NCBI RefSeq assembly: GCF_002858715.1
Contig: NZ_PJZH01000012.1
Coordinates: 62,001-126,000, forward strand
DNA length: 64,000 nt
Direction of reading: 5' to 3'
Origin: Chimaeribacter coloradensis
Lineage (GTDB): Bacteria > Pseudomonadota > Gammaproteobacteria > Enterobacterales > Enterobacteriaceae
How positions within the stretch are numbered: the first letter of the stretch is position 1; each line of letters opens with the position of its first letter. The position numbers and the translations under genes were made by a program. This document shows positions 8,766 through 17,551 of this stretch, piece by piece. The notes below the pieces were generated by a model that saw nothing but the letters and a program-made list of their open reading frames with translations, ran no database searches and was not told the origin of the DNA.

Positions 8766-8971
8766 CCCGGCTGAATCATTGCACGCTCTCGCGTGTTCCC
8801 TCACTCCGCCTCCGGGCTGATCGGGCCGGTACAGACACGCTCCCAGCGTGGCTGTACCTCTCGCGGGCATCCATGCCCGCTCGCCCGGCCCTCCGCCTCC
8901 ACTCGGCAATGATTTTTACGCCCCCACCACCTCTGCAAATCCTTGGGTATGTAAGGAAAGAGTAGGTGGGG
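8766..8971 (+). repeat. Dispersed structured repeat, copy A
   Basis: This ~205-bp element is clearly similar to the inverse complement of 58111-58325. Hairpins in order: CACGC/GCGTG (8782-8795); GTACAG plus CACGCT pairing with AGCGTG plus CTGTAC (8829-8857); GCGGGCA/TGCCCGC (8863-8880); and a long-range stem CCCCACC/GGTGGGG (8922-8928 with 8965-8971). Several arms differ from copy B by paired changes that preserve pairing. No protein-coding signal is convincing in it. It may be a structured RNA or a small non-autonomous mobile element. Confidence 0.7.
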
Positions 8972-9008
8972 ATATTTGTATGTCTTGTGTGCTTATCAGG
9001 TTCTGCTT

Positions 9009-9083
9009 CTCCACTCGGCAATGATTTTTACGCCCCCACCTCCTCTGCAAACCTTTGGGTATGTGAGGAAAAAGTAGGTGGGG
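9009..9083 (+). repeat. Partial tandem copy of the 3' part of the structured repeat
   Basis: Repeats the segment CTCCACTCGGCAATGATTTT through GGTGGGG of copy A, about 112 bp after it, with scattered substitutions. CCCCACC at 9034-9040 pairs with GGTGGGG at 9077-9083. The intervening GGGTATGT.AGGAAA sequence is also kept. Only the CCCCACC-hairpin end is duplicated. Confidence 0.7.
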
Positions 9084-9410
9084 GTATTTATGTGTCTTGT
9101 GTGTCCATCCGGTTCTGCGTCCCGTCAATAATCGTGCTTACACCTCTGCCTGATGGCAAATCTCCAGGTGCGCTGAGGGAAAACGTAAGCGCGACTCATT
9201 TTTCCCGCGTTTTTTCTCACCGATCTCTTTTAGGATTTTTATATTAGCGGCGCTAAAAAAATGAGGGGATGGGCGCTTGTGTCCCGTTTGGCCGCTGCTA
9301 ATTTTTGCTTAACCGCAGGTGAAAAGCGAAGCGGTGAGTGGCCGGCAGAGGTGGCCGGGTGTTGGGTACAGGCAGTGTCTCCTGCCAGGGGCGGGAGGCA
9401 GGGAGGGGTC

Positions 9411-9866
9411 ATGGATAAACATGTTACCGATTTTCTGGTGATTAAAGATGTGGTCTTCTGGCTGATTATTGCGTTCGTCACCCTGTTTTTACTGGTGACG
9501 CTGAAAATTATCCGCCGGAGCCTGGCAGACAGTAACTGGAAGATGAGCGAGGCGATCAGTGAACCAGAAGGCGTGCCCGCCACCCCTGCGGCACCGGGCG
9601 AGCCGACGGCGGAAACACTCCAGGGGGCAGCGGCCGCCCCGGTTAAACCGGCGATGGTCGCCAGCTCCAGCCGGTTAATCGCCCTTATCGGCGGCATCAT
9701 CCTCGCCGCCATGTACCTCGGCACCGGCTATTACGTGTTATTTGCCGTCTTCTACTTACCGGAAAACGTAAAACGCATCGATGAAATAAACCAATTCTTC
9801 GTCATGGGCATGACGCTCTTTTCACCCTACGCCGTCAATAAACTTTCGACGATGTTCAAGGGCTGA
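9411..9866 (+). CDS. Hypothetical inner-membrane protein, 151 aa
   Basis: Unrecognised family. The ATG at 9411 follows GGGAGGGG and is preferred over the upstream frame. Two predicted membrane helices: residues ~12-31 (VFWLIIAFVTLFLLVTLKII) and ~87-112 (ALIGGIILAAMYLGTGYYVL). They are separated by an Ala/Pro/Glu-rich soluble linker containing PEGVPATPAAPGEPTAE. The C-terminus has a further weakly hydrophobic stretch. It stands alone between repeat-rich DNA and a GNAT remnant, so context gives no function. Confidence 0.65.
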   Translation: MDKHVTDFLVIKDVVFWLIIAFVTLFLLVTLKIIRRSLADSNWKMSEAISEPEGVPATPAAPGEPTAETLQGAAAAPVKPAMVASSSRLIALIGGIILAAMYLGTGYYVLFAVFYLPENVKRIDEINQFFVMGMTLFSPYAVNKLSTMFKG

Positions 9867-9923
9867 TACACACCTTTATGGCGCAGCGTCCCTGCGCCAG
9901 ATCCTGACCTCTGGCGCGCAGCC

Positions 9924-10163
9924 TTAAAGCAACGTTTCAATACCGGCAACCGGGAAGAAAAATTTATACTCATCCTCTATGGTTTTCAGCGGGATGAAGC
10001 CCATCTTGCGATAGAACCCGGCCGCCTGTTCATCTTTGGCTTCAACCATAACGGCATAGATGCCGACGGCATCTGCGGCGTAATAGGCAACCCGCAGTGC
10101 ATTTAACCGTATAGCCCTGAACATCGCCCTTTTGCCGATCTGCAGGCGAAAAAAAACCCACAT
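9924..10163 (-). pseudogene. C-terminal remnant of a GNAT acetyltransferase
   Basis: About 80 codons match only the last half of a GNAT enzyme of the TacT/AtaT-like group: 'LNALRVAYYAADAVGIYAVMVEAKDEQAAGFYRKMGFIPL' is the usual motif B/C region with the FYxxxGF signature. The acetyl-CoA loop (Q/RxxGxG/A) and N-terminal half are missing; upstream sequence becomes unrelated and contains a transcription terminator. Full proteins are about 160-175 aa and often partner a DUF1778 antitoxin, which is absent here. It is probably the stump of a lost toxin-antitoxin pair. Confidence 0.65.
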
Positions 10164-10250
10164 CGGACAGTGGGTTGGGTTGCATCAGCAACAAAGGAGG
10201 AACTGCTCTTCCTCACGCACAGCATAACCGCTTACCCTAAACCGCGGCTA
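10149..10250 (-). ncRNA. Candidate small RNA with intrinsic terminator
   Basis: Read on the minus strand, three hairpins follow each other: GAGGAA/TTCCTC (10197-10214), GTTGC/GCAAC (10179-10192) and AACCCAC/GTGGGTT (10155-10176), the last running directly into eight U residues (10149-10156). A single-stranded CCTCCTTT lies beside the first stem and could pair with Shine-Dalgarno sequences, as in CyaR-like RNAs. The 5' end is not defined; TTCACA near 10270 could be part of a promoter. I do not recognise it as a named sRNA. Confidence 0.4.
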
Positions 10251-10560
10251 ACCAGAATTGAAAAGTAATTGTGAAGAGATGTCATAACGCCTGGCGAATA
10301 TATCGAAATGTGACAGAGTTACCCCAGGTGATAGTCACGCAGGTGAAAGAATATTACGCTGGAAATAGGATTAAGACTAAATGAGTATTCTGAGTTAGAC
10401 AAAATGTGACGCAGATCAATATCTATTTGGACAAGAAATGCCGCCTGAAACCGGAAAGCCTGTGTAAGGAAATGCACTTCGTTGAATTGTTTTGCTATTT
10501 TTCCTTACAATACTCTCACATGAGTTAAGAAAAGCCTTCTCGTATAGTGTCCCTCTAATT

Positions 10561-10576
10561 GAGAACGACTGTTCTC
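10561..10576. promoter_or_regulatory. Palindromic operator candidate before the RND pump
   Basis: Perfect inverted repeat GAGAAC-GACT-GTTCTC, ending 22 bp before the adaptor gene start. Its size suits a TetR- or LysR-class dimer. No regulator gene adjoins the pump, unlike acrR-acrAB. Confidence 0.45.
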
Positions 10577-10598
10577 GCTTTTAACCAGAGTGAATACT

Positions 10599-11744
10599 AT
10601 GCGCCGCAAACTTCTCTCCGTAAGCATTGTGATGCTTCTTTCTGCGTGCGACCAATCGGCCTCCTCCTCTGCCGGCGCGTCTGCGCAGGCACAGGCCCCG
10701 GCCGTTGATGTCGTGACGCTGCATACCCAGCCCGTCAGCCTGACCACCGATCTGCCGGGCCGTACCAGCGCCGTACGGACCGCCGAAGTCCGCCCGCAGG
10801 TCAGCGGCATCATCCAGAAACGTTACTTCACCCAGGGCAGTGAGGTCAAAGCCGGGCAGCCGCTTTACCAGATCGACCCGGCGACCTACCAGGCGGCCTA
10901 TGACAAAGCCCAGGCCACCCTGCGTAACGCCACCGCGCTGGCGAAGCGCTATAAGCCGCTGGCCGAAGCGCACGCCGTGAGCAACCAGCAGTATGAAGAT
11001 GCCGTGGCAGCGCAGAAAGAGGCTGAAGCGGATGTGAAATCTGCCCGCGTCAACCTGGACTACACCCGCATCACCGCGCCGATCAGCGGCCACATCGGGC
11101 GCACGCTTTACACCGAGGGCGCGCTGGTCACCAACGGGCAGACCAACTACCTCACCACCATCCAGCAGCTCGACCCGATCTACGTCGACGTCAGCGAATC
11201 CTCGCAGGATCTGCTGCGCCAGCGCCGCGCCCTGGCCTCCGGCCAGCTCGCCGCCGACGGGGAAAACGCCGCCAAAGCGACCCTGACCCTGGAAGACGGC
11301 ACGCCGTACGCCCTGCCGGGCCGCCTGGAGTTCTCGGAAGTCACCGTGGATGAAGGCACCGGCTCCGTCACCATGCGCGCCTCCTTCCCGAACCCGCACG
11401 GCGAACTGCTGCCGGGGATGTTCGTCCACGCCACCCTGCAACAGGGCGTGCAGCGCCAGGGCATCCTGGTGCCGCAGGAAGCGATCGGCCATGACATCAA
11501 AGGCAAGCCGTACGTCTACCTGGTGAAAGCTGACAGCACCGTGGAGCAGCGCACCGTGGAAACCGGCGAAATGATCAAAGGCACCTGGCTGGTTAACAGT
11601 GGCCTGAAAGAGGGCGACCGTGTCATCACCAACGGCCTGCAAAGCGTGCGCAACGGCGTTAAAGTCACCGCGCATGAGCAGGCCGGACAGGCTGACACCG
11701 ACTCGACCAAAAACCTCGCCCTGACCGATCCGTCTGCACAGTAA
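10599..11744 (+). CDS. RND efflux periplasmic adaptor lipoprotein, AcrA/MexA-type
   Basis: 381 aa. Signal peptide with lipobox LLSAC (Cys near residue 16-17), so it is lipid-anchored in the inner membrane facing the periplasm. Family blocks in order: PGRTSAVRTAEVRPQVSGII and the following lipoyl half-motif, alpha-hairpin (about 95-160), DYTRITAPISGHIGRTLYTEGALV, beta-barrel, and membrane-proximal domain with 'VPQEAIGHDIKGKPYVYLV'. It bridges the RND transporter and outer-membrane channel. It is first in a three-gene operon, 12 bp from the pump gene. An EefABC-like pump is one possibility because of the same gene order, but that is not proven. Confidence 0.9.
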   Translation: MRRKLLSVSIVMLLSACDQSASSSAGASAQAQAPAVDVVTLHTQPVSLTTDLPGRTSAVRTAEVRPQVSGIIQKRYFTQGSEVKAGQPLYQIDPATYQAAYDKAQATLRNATALAKRYKPLAEAHAVSNQQYEDAVAAQKEAEADVKSARVNLDYTRITAPISGHIGRTLYTEGALVTNGQTNYLTTIQQLDPIYVDVSESSQDLLRQRRALASGQLAADGENAAKATLTLEDGTPYALPGRLEFSEVTVDEGTGSVTMRASFPNPHGELLPGMFVHATLQQGVQRQGILVPQEAIGHDIKGKPYVYLVKADSTVEQRTVETGEMIKGTWLVNSGLKEGDRVITNGLQSVRNGVKVTAHEQAGQADTDSTKNLALTDPSAQ

Positions 11745-11756
11745 GGTTCACTCCGC

Positions 11757-14700
11757 ATGTCTAAATTTTTCGTCGAGCGTCCGATCTTTGCCTGGGTAGT
11801 GGCAATCATCGTGATGCTGGCCGGTGCGCTCTCCATCCTGCACCTGCCGATTAACCAGTACCCGAACATCGCCCCACCGGCGATCTCGGTGTCAGTCACC
11901 TATCCGGGTGCCTCCGCCCAGACGGTGCAGAACACCGTGGTGCAGGTGATTGAACAGCAGCTCAACGGGCTGGATAACCTGCGCTATATCGAATCGCAAA
12001 GTAACAGCGACGGCAGCGCCACCATCATCGCCACCTTCGATCAGGGCACCGACCCGGACATCGCCCAGGTGCAGGTGCAGAACAAGGTTTCGCTGGCTGA
12101 ATCCCAGTTGCCCACCGAGGTGGTCAACCAGGGGATGCGCGTCGCGAAATACCAGTCGAACTTTATGATGGTGGTCAGTCTGATCGCCGAAAGCGGTTCG
12201 ATGAGCAACTCTGACCTCAGCAACCTGCTGGTGACCAAGCTGGAAGACCCGATCACCCGTACCAAGGGCGTCGGCGACTTTATGATGATGGGCTCGGAAT
12301 ATGCGATGCGCATCTGGCTCGACCCGGCCAAGCTCTACAAATACCAGCTGATCCCGAGTGATGTCACCACGGCCATCAACCAGCAGAACGTGCAGGTCTC
12401 CTCCGGTAAGCTCGGCGGCCTGCCGACGGTGAAACAGACCAAACTCAGCGCCACCATCATCGGCAAGACCCGCTTCACCACGCCGCAGCAGTTCAAGGAT
12501 GTGTTGCTGAAGGTCAATGCGGACGGTTCCCAGGTGCGCCTGAGTGATGTGGCGAACATCGATCTGGGGCCGGAGAACTACAGCATCGCCTCGACCCTGA
12601 ACGGCAAGCCCTCTACCGGTATCGCCCTGCGTCTGGCGAGCGGGGCCAACATCCTCGACACCGCCAAAGCGGTGCGCGAAACCCTGGACGGCCTGAAATC
12701 CTCGCTGCCGGACGGCGTGCAAATCAAGTTCCCGTATGACACCTCGCCGGTGGTCAGCGCCTCCATTGAGGAAGTGGTGAAAACCCTGCTGGAAGCGATC
12801 GTGCTGGTGTTCTGCGTGATGCTGCTGTTCCTGCAAAACCTGCGCGCCACCCTGGTGACCACCCTGGTGGTGCCGGTGGTACTGCTCGGCACCTTCGGCA
12901 TCCTGGCGGCCTTCGGCTACTCCATCAACACCCTGACGATGTTCGGCATGGTGCTGGCGATCGGGTTGCTGGTGGATGACGCCATCGTGGTGGTGGAGAA
13001 CGTCGAACGTGTGATGCACGAAGAGAAGCTCGACCCGAAAGCCGCCACCATCAAATCGATGGAGCAGATCCAGGGCGCGCTGTTCGGCATCGCGCTGGTG
13101 CTCTCGGCGGTACTGGTGCCGATGGCCTTCTTCGGCGGCTCGACCGGCATCATCTACCGCCAGTTCTCGATCACCATCGTCTCCGCGATGGCACTGTCGG
13201 TGCTGATGGCGCTGATCTTCACCCCGGCGCTCTGTGCCACCATCCTCAAGCAGTATGACGAGGAGAAGGCGCACACCGGCTTTGCCGGCTGGTTCAACCG
13301 CATGTTTGACGCCGGTACGCTGCACTACACCCGCAGCGTGCAGGGGGTGATCTCCCGCCGTAACCTGTTCCTGGTGATCTACCTCGGCATCGTGCTGCTG
13401 ACCGGCTTCCTGTTTACCCGCGTACCGACCTCCTTCCTGCCGGATGAGGACCAGGGCGTGATGCTGGTGCAGGTAACCCTGCCGCCGAACGCCTCCTCGG
13501 AGCGTACCCAGACGGTGCTGGACAACATGCGCAGCTACCTGCTGGACAAAGAGCGCGCGTCGGTGAAATCGGTGTTTACCGCCAACGGCTTCAGCTTCTC
13601 CGGCCGCGGCACCAACGTCGGTATCGCCTTCGTGCTGCTGAAAGACTGGAGCGAGCGTGGTGCAGACCAGACGGTGCAGGCGCTGGCCGGCCGCTCGATG
13701 GCACACTTCTCGCAGCAGAAAGAGGCGAAGATCTACGCCCTGGTGCCGCCTGCCGTGATGGAGCTGGGTAACGCCACCGGCTTCGACTTCTACCTGCAGG
13801 ACACCAACAACGCCGGGCATGAGGCGCTGATCGCCGCGCGCAACCAGTTCCTCGGCATGGCCGCGAAAGACAAACGCCTGACGGCGGTGCGCCCGAACGG
13901 CATGGATGACGAGCCGCAGTATGAGCTGATGATTGATGACGAACGCGCTCGCGCCCTCGGCCTGAGCCTGGAGGACATCAACGACACGCTCTCCGCCGCG
14001 TGGGGCTCCAGCTACGTCAACCAGTTCATGTACCAGGACCGCGTGAAGAAGGTCTACATCCAGGGCCGCGCCACCTCGCGCGTGACGCCGGAAGACCTCA
14101 ACAAGTGGTATTTCCGCAACAGCAGCGGCCAGATGGTGCCGTACTCCGCCTTCGGCAGCGGCAAATGGGGCTACGGCTCACCGCGCTTTGAACGCTTTAA
14201 CGGCGTCTCGTCCGTGGAGCTGATGGGTTCCCCGGCCAGCGGCTACAGCTCCGGCGACGCCAGCAAAGCGGTGATGGAGATCGCGGCCAAACTGCCGAAA
14301 GGCTTCCGCGTGCAGTGGCACGGCATCTCCTATGAAGAGCAGATCTCCGGCTCCCAGGCCCCGGCGCTGTATGCGATCTCGGTGCTGGTGGTGTTCCTCT
14401 GCCTGGCGGCGCTGTATGAGAGCTGGAGCATTCCGTTCTCGGTGCTGCTGGTGGTGCCGCTCGGCGTGCTGGGTACCATTGGTGCGGTGCTGATGCGCGG
14501 CCTGCAGAATGACGTCTTCTTCCAGGTCGGCCTGCTGACCACGGTGGGGCTGGCGGCGAAAAACGCCATCCTGATTGTGGAGTTTGCCAAAGAGCTGCAT
14601 GAGCGTGAGGGCAAAGGGATTGTTGAGGCGGCAGTAGAAGCGGCCAAGCTGCGTATCCGCCCGATCATCATGACCTCAATGGCCTTCATCCTCGGCGTGG

Positions 14701-14915
14701 TGCCGCTGACCATCTCCCACGGCGCAGGCGCAGGCAGCCAGCACTCCATCGGTACCGCGGTGGTCGGCGGGATGATCACCGCGACCTTCCTGGCGATCTT
14801 CTTTGTCCCGATGTTCTATGTGGTGGTGGTGCGCCTGTTTACCCGCAACCGCGCAGACAAGTCTAACCCTGTGACCGGCACTGGCCACGCTATTGAGAAA
14901 ACCAACCATGAATAA
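11757..14915 (+). CDS. RND multidrug transporter, AcrB/HAE1 family
   Basis: 1052 aa, the normal HAE1 length. It starts [17 protein letters not shown] like AcrB. TM4 carries the proton-relay aspartates ([18 protein letters not shown]) and TM10 the relay lysine ([17 protein letters not shown]). Two large periplasmic loops and the duplicated 12-TM layout are present. It exports drugs, dyes or bile-type amphiphiles using the proton gradient, together with the adaptor upstream and the channel downstream. Its final codons overlap the channel start (ATGAATAA, 14908-14915), so the three are co-translated. Confidence 0.95.
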   Translation: MSKFFVERPIFAWVVAIIVMLAGALSILHLPINQYPNIAPPAISVSVTYPGASAQTVQNTVVQVIEQQLNGLDNLRYIESQSNSDGSATIIATFDQGTDPDIAQVQVQNKVSLAESQLPTEVVNQGMRVAKYQSNFMMVVSLIAESGSMSNSDLSNLLVTKLEDPITRTKGVGDFMMMGSEYAMRIWLDPAKLYKYQLIPSDVTTAINQQNVQVSSGKLGGLPTVKQTKLSATIIGKTRFTTPQQFKDVLLKVNADGSQVRLSDVANIDLGPENYSIASTLNGKPSTGIALRLASGANILDTAKAVRETLDGLKSSLPDGVQIKFPYDTSPVVSASIEEVVKTLLEAIVLVFCVMLLFLQNLRATLVTTLVVPVVLLGTFGILAAFGYSINTLTMFGMVLAIGLLVDDAIVVVENVERVMHEEKLDPKAATIKSMEQIQGALFGIALVLSAVLVPMAFFGGSTGIIYRQFSITIVSAMALSVLMALIFTPALCATILKQYDEEKAHTGFAGWFNRMFDAGTLHYTRSVQGVISRRNLFLVIYLGIVLLTGFLFTRVPTSFLPDEDQGVMLVQVTLPPNASSERTQTVLDNMRSYLLDKERASVKSVFTANGFSFSGRGTNVGIAFVLLKDWSERGADQTVQALAGRSMAHFSQQKEAKIYALVPPAVMELGNATGFDFYLQDTNNAGHEALIAARNQFLGMAAKDKRLTAVRPNGMDDEPQYELMIDDERARALGLSLEDINDTLSAAWGSSYVNQFMYQDRVKKVYIQGRATSRVTPEDLNKWYFRNSSGQMVPYSAFGSGKWGYGSPRFERFNGVSSVELMGSPASGYSSGDASKAVMEIAAKLPKGFRVQWHGISYEEQISGSQAPALYAISVLVVFLCLAALYESWSIPFSVLLVVPLGVLGTIGAVLMRGLQNDVFFQVGLLTTVGLAAKNAILIVEFAKELHEREGKGIVEAAVEAAKLRIRPIIMTSMAFILGVVPLTISHGAGAGSQHSIGTAVVGGMITATFLAIFFVPMFYVVVVRLFTRNRADKSNPVTGTGHAIEKTNHE

Positions 14916-16317
14916 GCCATTCCGCCTCTCCCTGATGGCGCTGGTGACCCTTGCCACCCTGAGCGGGTGTACACTCGCCCCGGACTATAACCGGCCCGTG
15001 ATGCCGGTACCCGCCAACTGGAACGCGCCCGCACAGGGCGCACAGGCCAACGGCGCGGACATCGGCTGGAAGACGTTCTTCAACGATCCGGCACTGCAAC
15101 AGCTGGTCAGCCTGACGCTGGCCAACAACCGTGACCTGCGGGTCGCGGCGCTGAATGTGGAAAGCGCCCAGGCGCAGTTTGACGTAGACCGTGCGGCGCT
15201 GCTGCCGACGGTGGCCCTCGGTGCCGGCGGCACCGGGGCGCACCTGCCGGGCGGGCTGTACAACACCCGCAGCACCGGCCCGGTGACCTACCACCAGTAC
15301 CAGGCCAACCTCGGCGTCACCTCCTACGAGCTGGATCTGTTCGGCCGGGTGCGCAGCCTGCGTGACGAAGGGCTGGAGACCTACCTCCAGACCGAAGCGA
15401 CCCAGCGTGCCACCCAGTTGAGCCTGGTGGCGGAAGCGGTCTCCGGTTACCTGTCGCTGTGCGCCGACCGTGACCTGCTGGCCCTGGCGCAACAGACCGT
15501 GGCGAGCCAGACCGACTCCTACAACCTGACCAAAGTCAGCTATGAGCAGGGCGTGGCGACCACCCAGGATCTGGCGCAGGCCGAGACCACGGTGCGCAGC
15601 GCGCAGGCGGACGTGGCGAGCTACAGCCGCCAGGTGCGCCAGGACATCAACGCCCTGAACCTGCTGGCCGGCACCACGGTGCCGCAGTCGCTGATCGACG
15701 GCGCGACGCTCAAGCGTGACTGGCACTTCCCGGCGCTGCCGGCGGGCCTGCCGTCTGACCTGCTGACCCGCCGCCCGGACATCGTCGCGGCGGAGCATGC
15801 GCTGAAAGCGGCCAACGCCAACATCGGCGCGGCGCGCGCGGCCTTCTTCCCGAGCATCTCACTGACCGGGCAGGGCGGCACCACCAGCGCCAGCCTCGGC
15901 GATCTCTTCTCCGGCGGCACCGGCTCCTGGTCGTTTATGCCGTCGATTAACCTGCCGATCTTTGACGGCGGCGTGAACCGCGCCAACCTGACGATCGCGG
16001 AAGTGTCGAAGAAGATTGAAGTGGCGCGCTATGAGAAGGCGATCCAGCAGGGGTTCGAAGAGGTTTCTGACGGCCTGGCCGGCCAGCAGACCTACCAGGA
16101 TGAGCTGAAGGCGCGCGAGCTGGACACCGCCGCCAACCAGCGCAACTACGACACCTCGCAACTGCGTTACAAGCAGGGCGTGGATAACTACCTGAATGTG
16201 CTGGTGGCGCAGCGTTCGCTGTATGCCGCGCAACAGGCGGAGATCACCACCCGCCTCGGCCAGCTCAACCAGACCATCACCCTCTATAAAGCCCTCGGCG
16301 GCGGCTGGAAGCCTTAA
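14908..16317 (+). CDS. RND outer-membrane channel lipoprotein, OprM/NodT family
   Basis: 469 aa. Signal peptide with lipobox LSGC, then PDYNRP near the mature N-terminus as in OprM/CusC/AdeC. Two OEP repeats with '[35 protein letters not shown]' and the C-terminal '[26 protein letters not shown]'. It forms the trimeric channel of the pump. Having its own channel gene distinguishes this operon from acrAB, which relies on TolC. The start at 14908 overlaps the transporter stop; an upstream in-frame start is unnecessary. Confidence 0.92.
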   Translation: MNKPFRLSLMALVTLATLSGCTLAPDYNRPVMPVPANWNAPAQGAQANGADIGWKTFFNDPALQQLVSLTLANNRDLRVAALNVESAQAQFDVDRAALLPTVALGAGGTGAHLPGGLYNTRSTGPVTYHQYQANLGVTSYELDLFGRVRSLRDEGLETYLQTEATQRATQLSLVAEAVSGYLSLCADRDLLALAQQTVASQTDSYNLTKVSYEQGVATTQDLAQAETTVRSAQADVASYSRQVRQDINALNLLAGTTVPQSLIDGATLKRDWHFPALPAGLPSDLLTRRPDIVAAEHALKAANANIGAARAAFFPSISLTGQGGTTSASLGDLFSGGTGSWSFMPSINLPIFDGGVNRANLTIAEVSKKIEVARYEKAIQQGFEEVSDGLAGQQTYQDELKARELDTAANQRNYDTSQLRYKQGVDNYLNVLVAQRSLYAAQQAEITTRLGQLNQTITLYKALGGGWKP

Positions 16318-16350
16318 TTCCGGCAACGTGAGTGAATGTGTGACTTCCCC

Positions 16351-16375
16351 AAAGGGCGCTTCGGCGCCCTTTTTT
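16351..16375 (+). terminator. Rho-independent terminator of the RND operon
   Basis: AAAGGGCGC-TTCG-GCGCCC followed by six T residues. The T-tract overlaps the stop codon of the convergent LysR gene. Confidence 0.9.
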
Positions 16376-17267
16376 ACGCCTGCTCTTTTTCCAGCCCGGC
16401 CGCCACCAGCCCGCGGAAGGCGGCCAGGGCCGGGTTGTCACAATCTTGCCGCCACGCCATGTAGACGTCTGCCACCGCGCCCTCCTGCGGCAGCGGGCGG
16501 AAGGTGACGCCCTCCATCCGCAGGGACTGCGCCGAGGCGGGGACGATCGCCATGCCCAGCCCGGCTTTGACCAGCGCCAGGATGGTATGGGTCTGGCTCA
16601 GGAACTGCACATAGCGCGGCAGCACGTTGGCCTGGCTGAACAGCGACACGATGCAGTCATAGAAATATTTCCCCTCGTTCGGCGAATACATAATAAACGG
16701 CTGGCGGTGCAGCGCCGCCAGGCTGGGCAGCGGCTCCGTGGCCAGCGGCGAGGCAGCGGGCAGGGCGAGCACCAGCGGTTCGCGCAGCACCCGCAGGTAC
16801 TCCAGCGGGAACAGCGGCAGCGGCTGGCGCACAAAGGCCACATCCAGCGTGCGCGCCACCAGCGCCTGCAACTGCGCCGACGAGACCATCTCTTTTAAAA
16901 TCATCTCCACCTCCGGCAGCACCCGGCTCGCCTCGGCGATCAGCGCCGGGATCTGGCTGTAGGCACACACGGCGGTAAACCCCAGCGTCAGCCGCCCGGC
17001 GACCCCGGCCGCCACCCGCCGCGCCGAGATCTCCGCCTGCTGGGTAAACGCGAGGATCTGCCGCGCATCACGCAGGAAACTCTCGCCGGAGGCGGTCAGG
17101 CGCACCTGCCGGTGGCTGCGGGTCAGCAGCGTGACGCCCAGGGCGTGCTCCAGCAGCTGGATCTGGCGGCTCAGCGGCGGCTGGGTCATAAACAGCCGCC
17201 GGGCGGCGCGGCCGAAGTGCAGCTCCTCGGCCACCGCCACAAAACAACGCAACTGGCTCAGCTCCAT
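16374..17267 (-). CDS. LysR-family transcriptional regulator
   Basis: 297 aa, standard LTTR size. N-terminal HTH: MELSQLRCFVAVAEELHFGRAARRL.MTQPPLSRQIQLLE with the conserved QPPLSRQI recognition helix. Residues ~90-290 form the LysR substrate-binding domain ('GRLTLGFTAV' to 'VKAGLGMAIVPAS'). It is divergent from the MFS sugar-acid transporter gene, the usual arrangement for an LTTR and its target, so it probably controls that gene in response to the transported compound. The inducer is not inferable. Confidence 0.88.
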   Translation of the reverse strand: MELSQLRCFVAVAEELHFGRAARRLFMTQPPLSRQIQLLEHALGVTLLTRSHRQVRLTASGESFLRDARQILAFTQQAEISARRVAAGVAGRLTLGFTAVCAYSQIPALIAEASRVLPEVEMILKEMVSSAQLQALVARTLDVAFVRQPLPLFPLEYLRVLREPLVLALPAASPLATEPLPSLAALHRQPFIMYSPNEGKYFYDCIVSLFSQANVLPRYVQFLSQTHTILALVKAGLGMAIVPASAQSLRMEGVTFRPLPQEGAVADVYMAWRQDCDNPALAAFRGLVAAGLEKEQA

Positions 17268-17551
17268 GATTCAATTCTTGTATCGGTTGATAGTGAATCT
17301 AACTTAGACCTATATCGATGATGTTTCTATGATGTTACATGTATGATCTGAAAATGTTTTAACCGGCAGAGCGCCCAATGAGGAGCCACGCCGGGAAGCC
17401 TCACCCTAAAAATACATTAAAACAAACTCTTACCTTTACGGGTGCCTGACCGCCCCGTGTAACCGATAGAACAGTCTTACCGCCAGCGACGGCACCGAGG
17501 CATAACGCCGCGATCAAGGATGAAACTCACCATCATGATGTGGAGACGACG
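17268..17551. other. Divergent LysR/transporter control region
   Basis: 284 bp between divergent starts. The LysR-proximal 90 bp is AT-rich and contains several T-N11-A candidates near 17318-17350, none convincing alone. The transporter-proximal half holds a long leader (~200 bp) without an ORF or clear terminator. GGAG at 17541-17544 is the transporter's ribosome binding site. Confidence 0.4.

Noticed and set aside
11892-13820. Very long antisense reading frames opposite acrB-like, bcs and PBP genes
   Set aside because: They are low-complexity Arg/His/Gln/Gly-rich products typical of the complement of GC-rich genes and lack ribosome sites.
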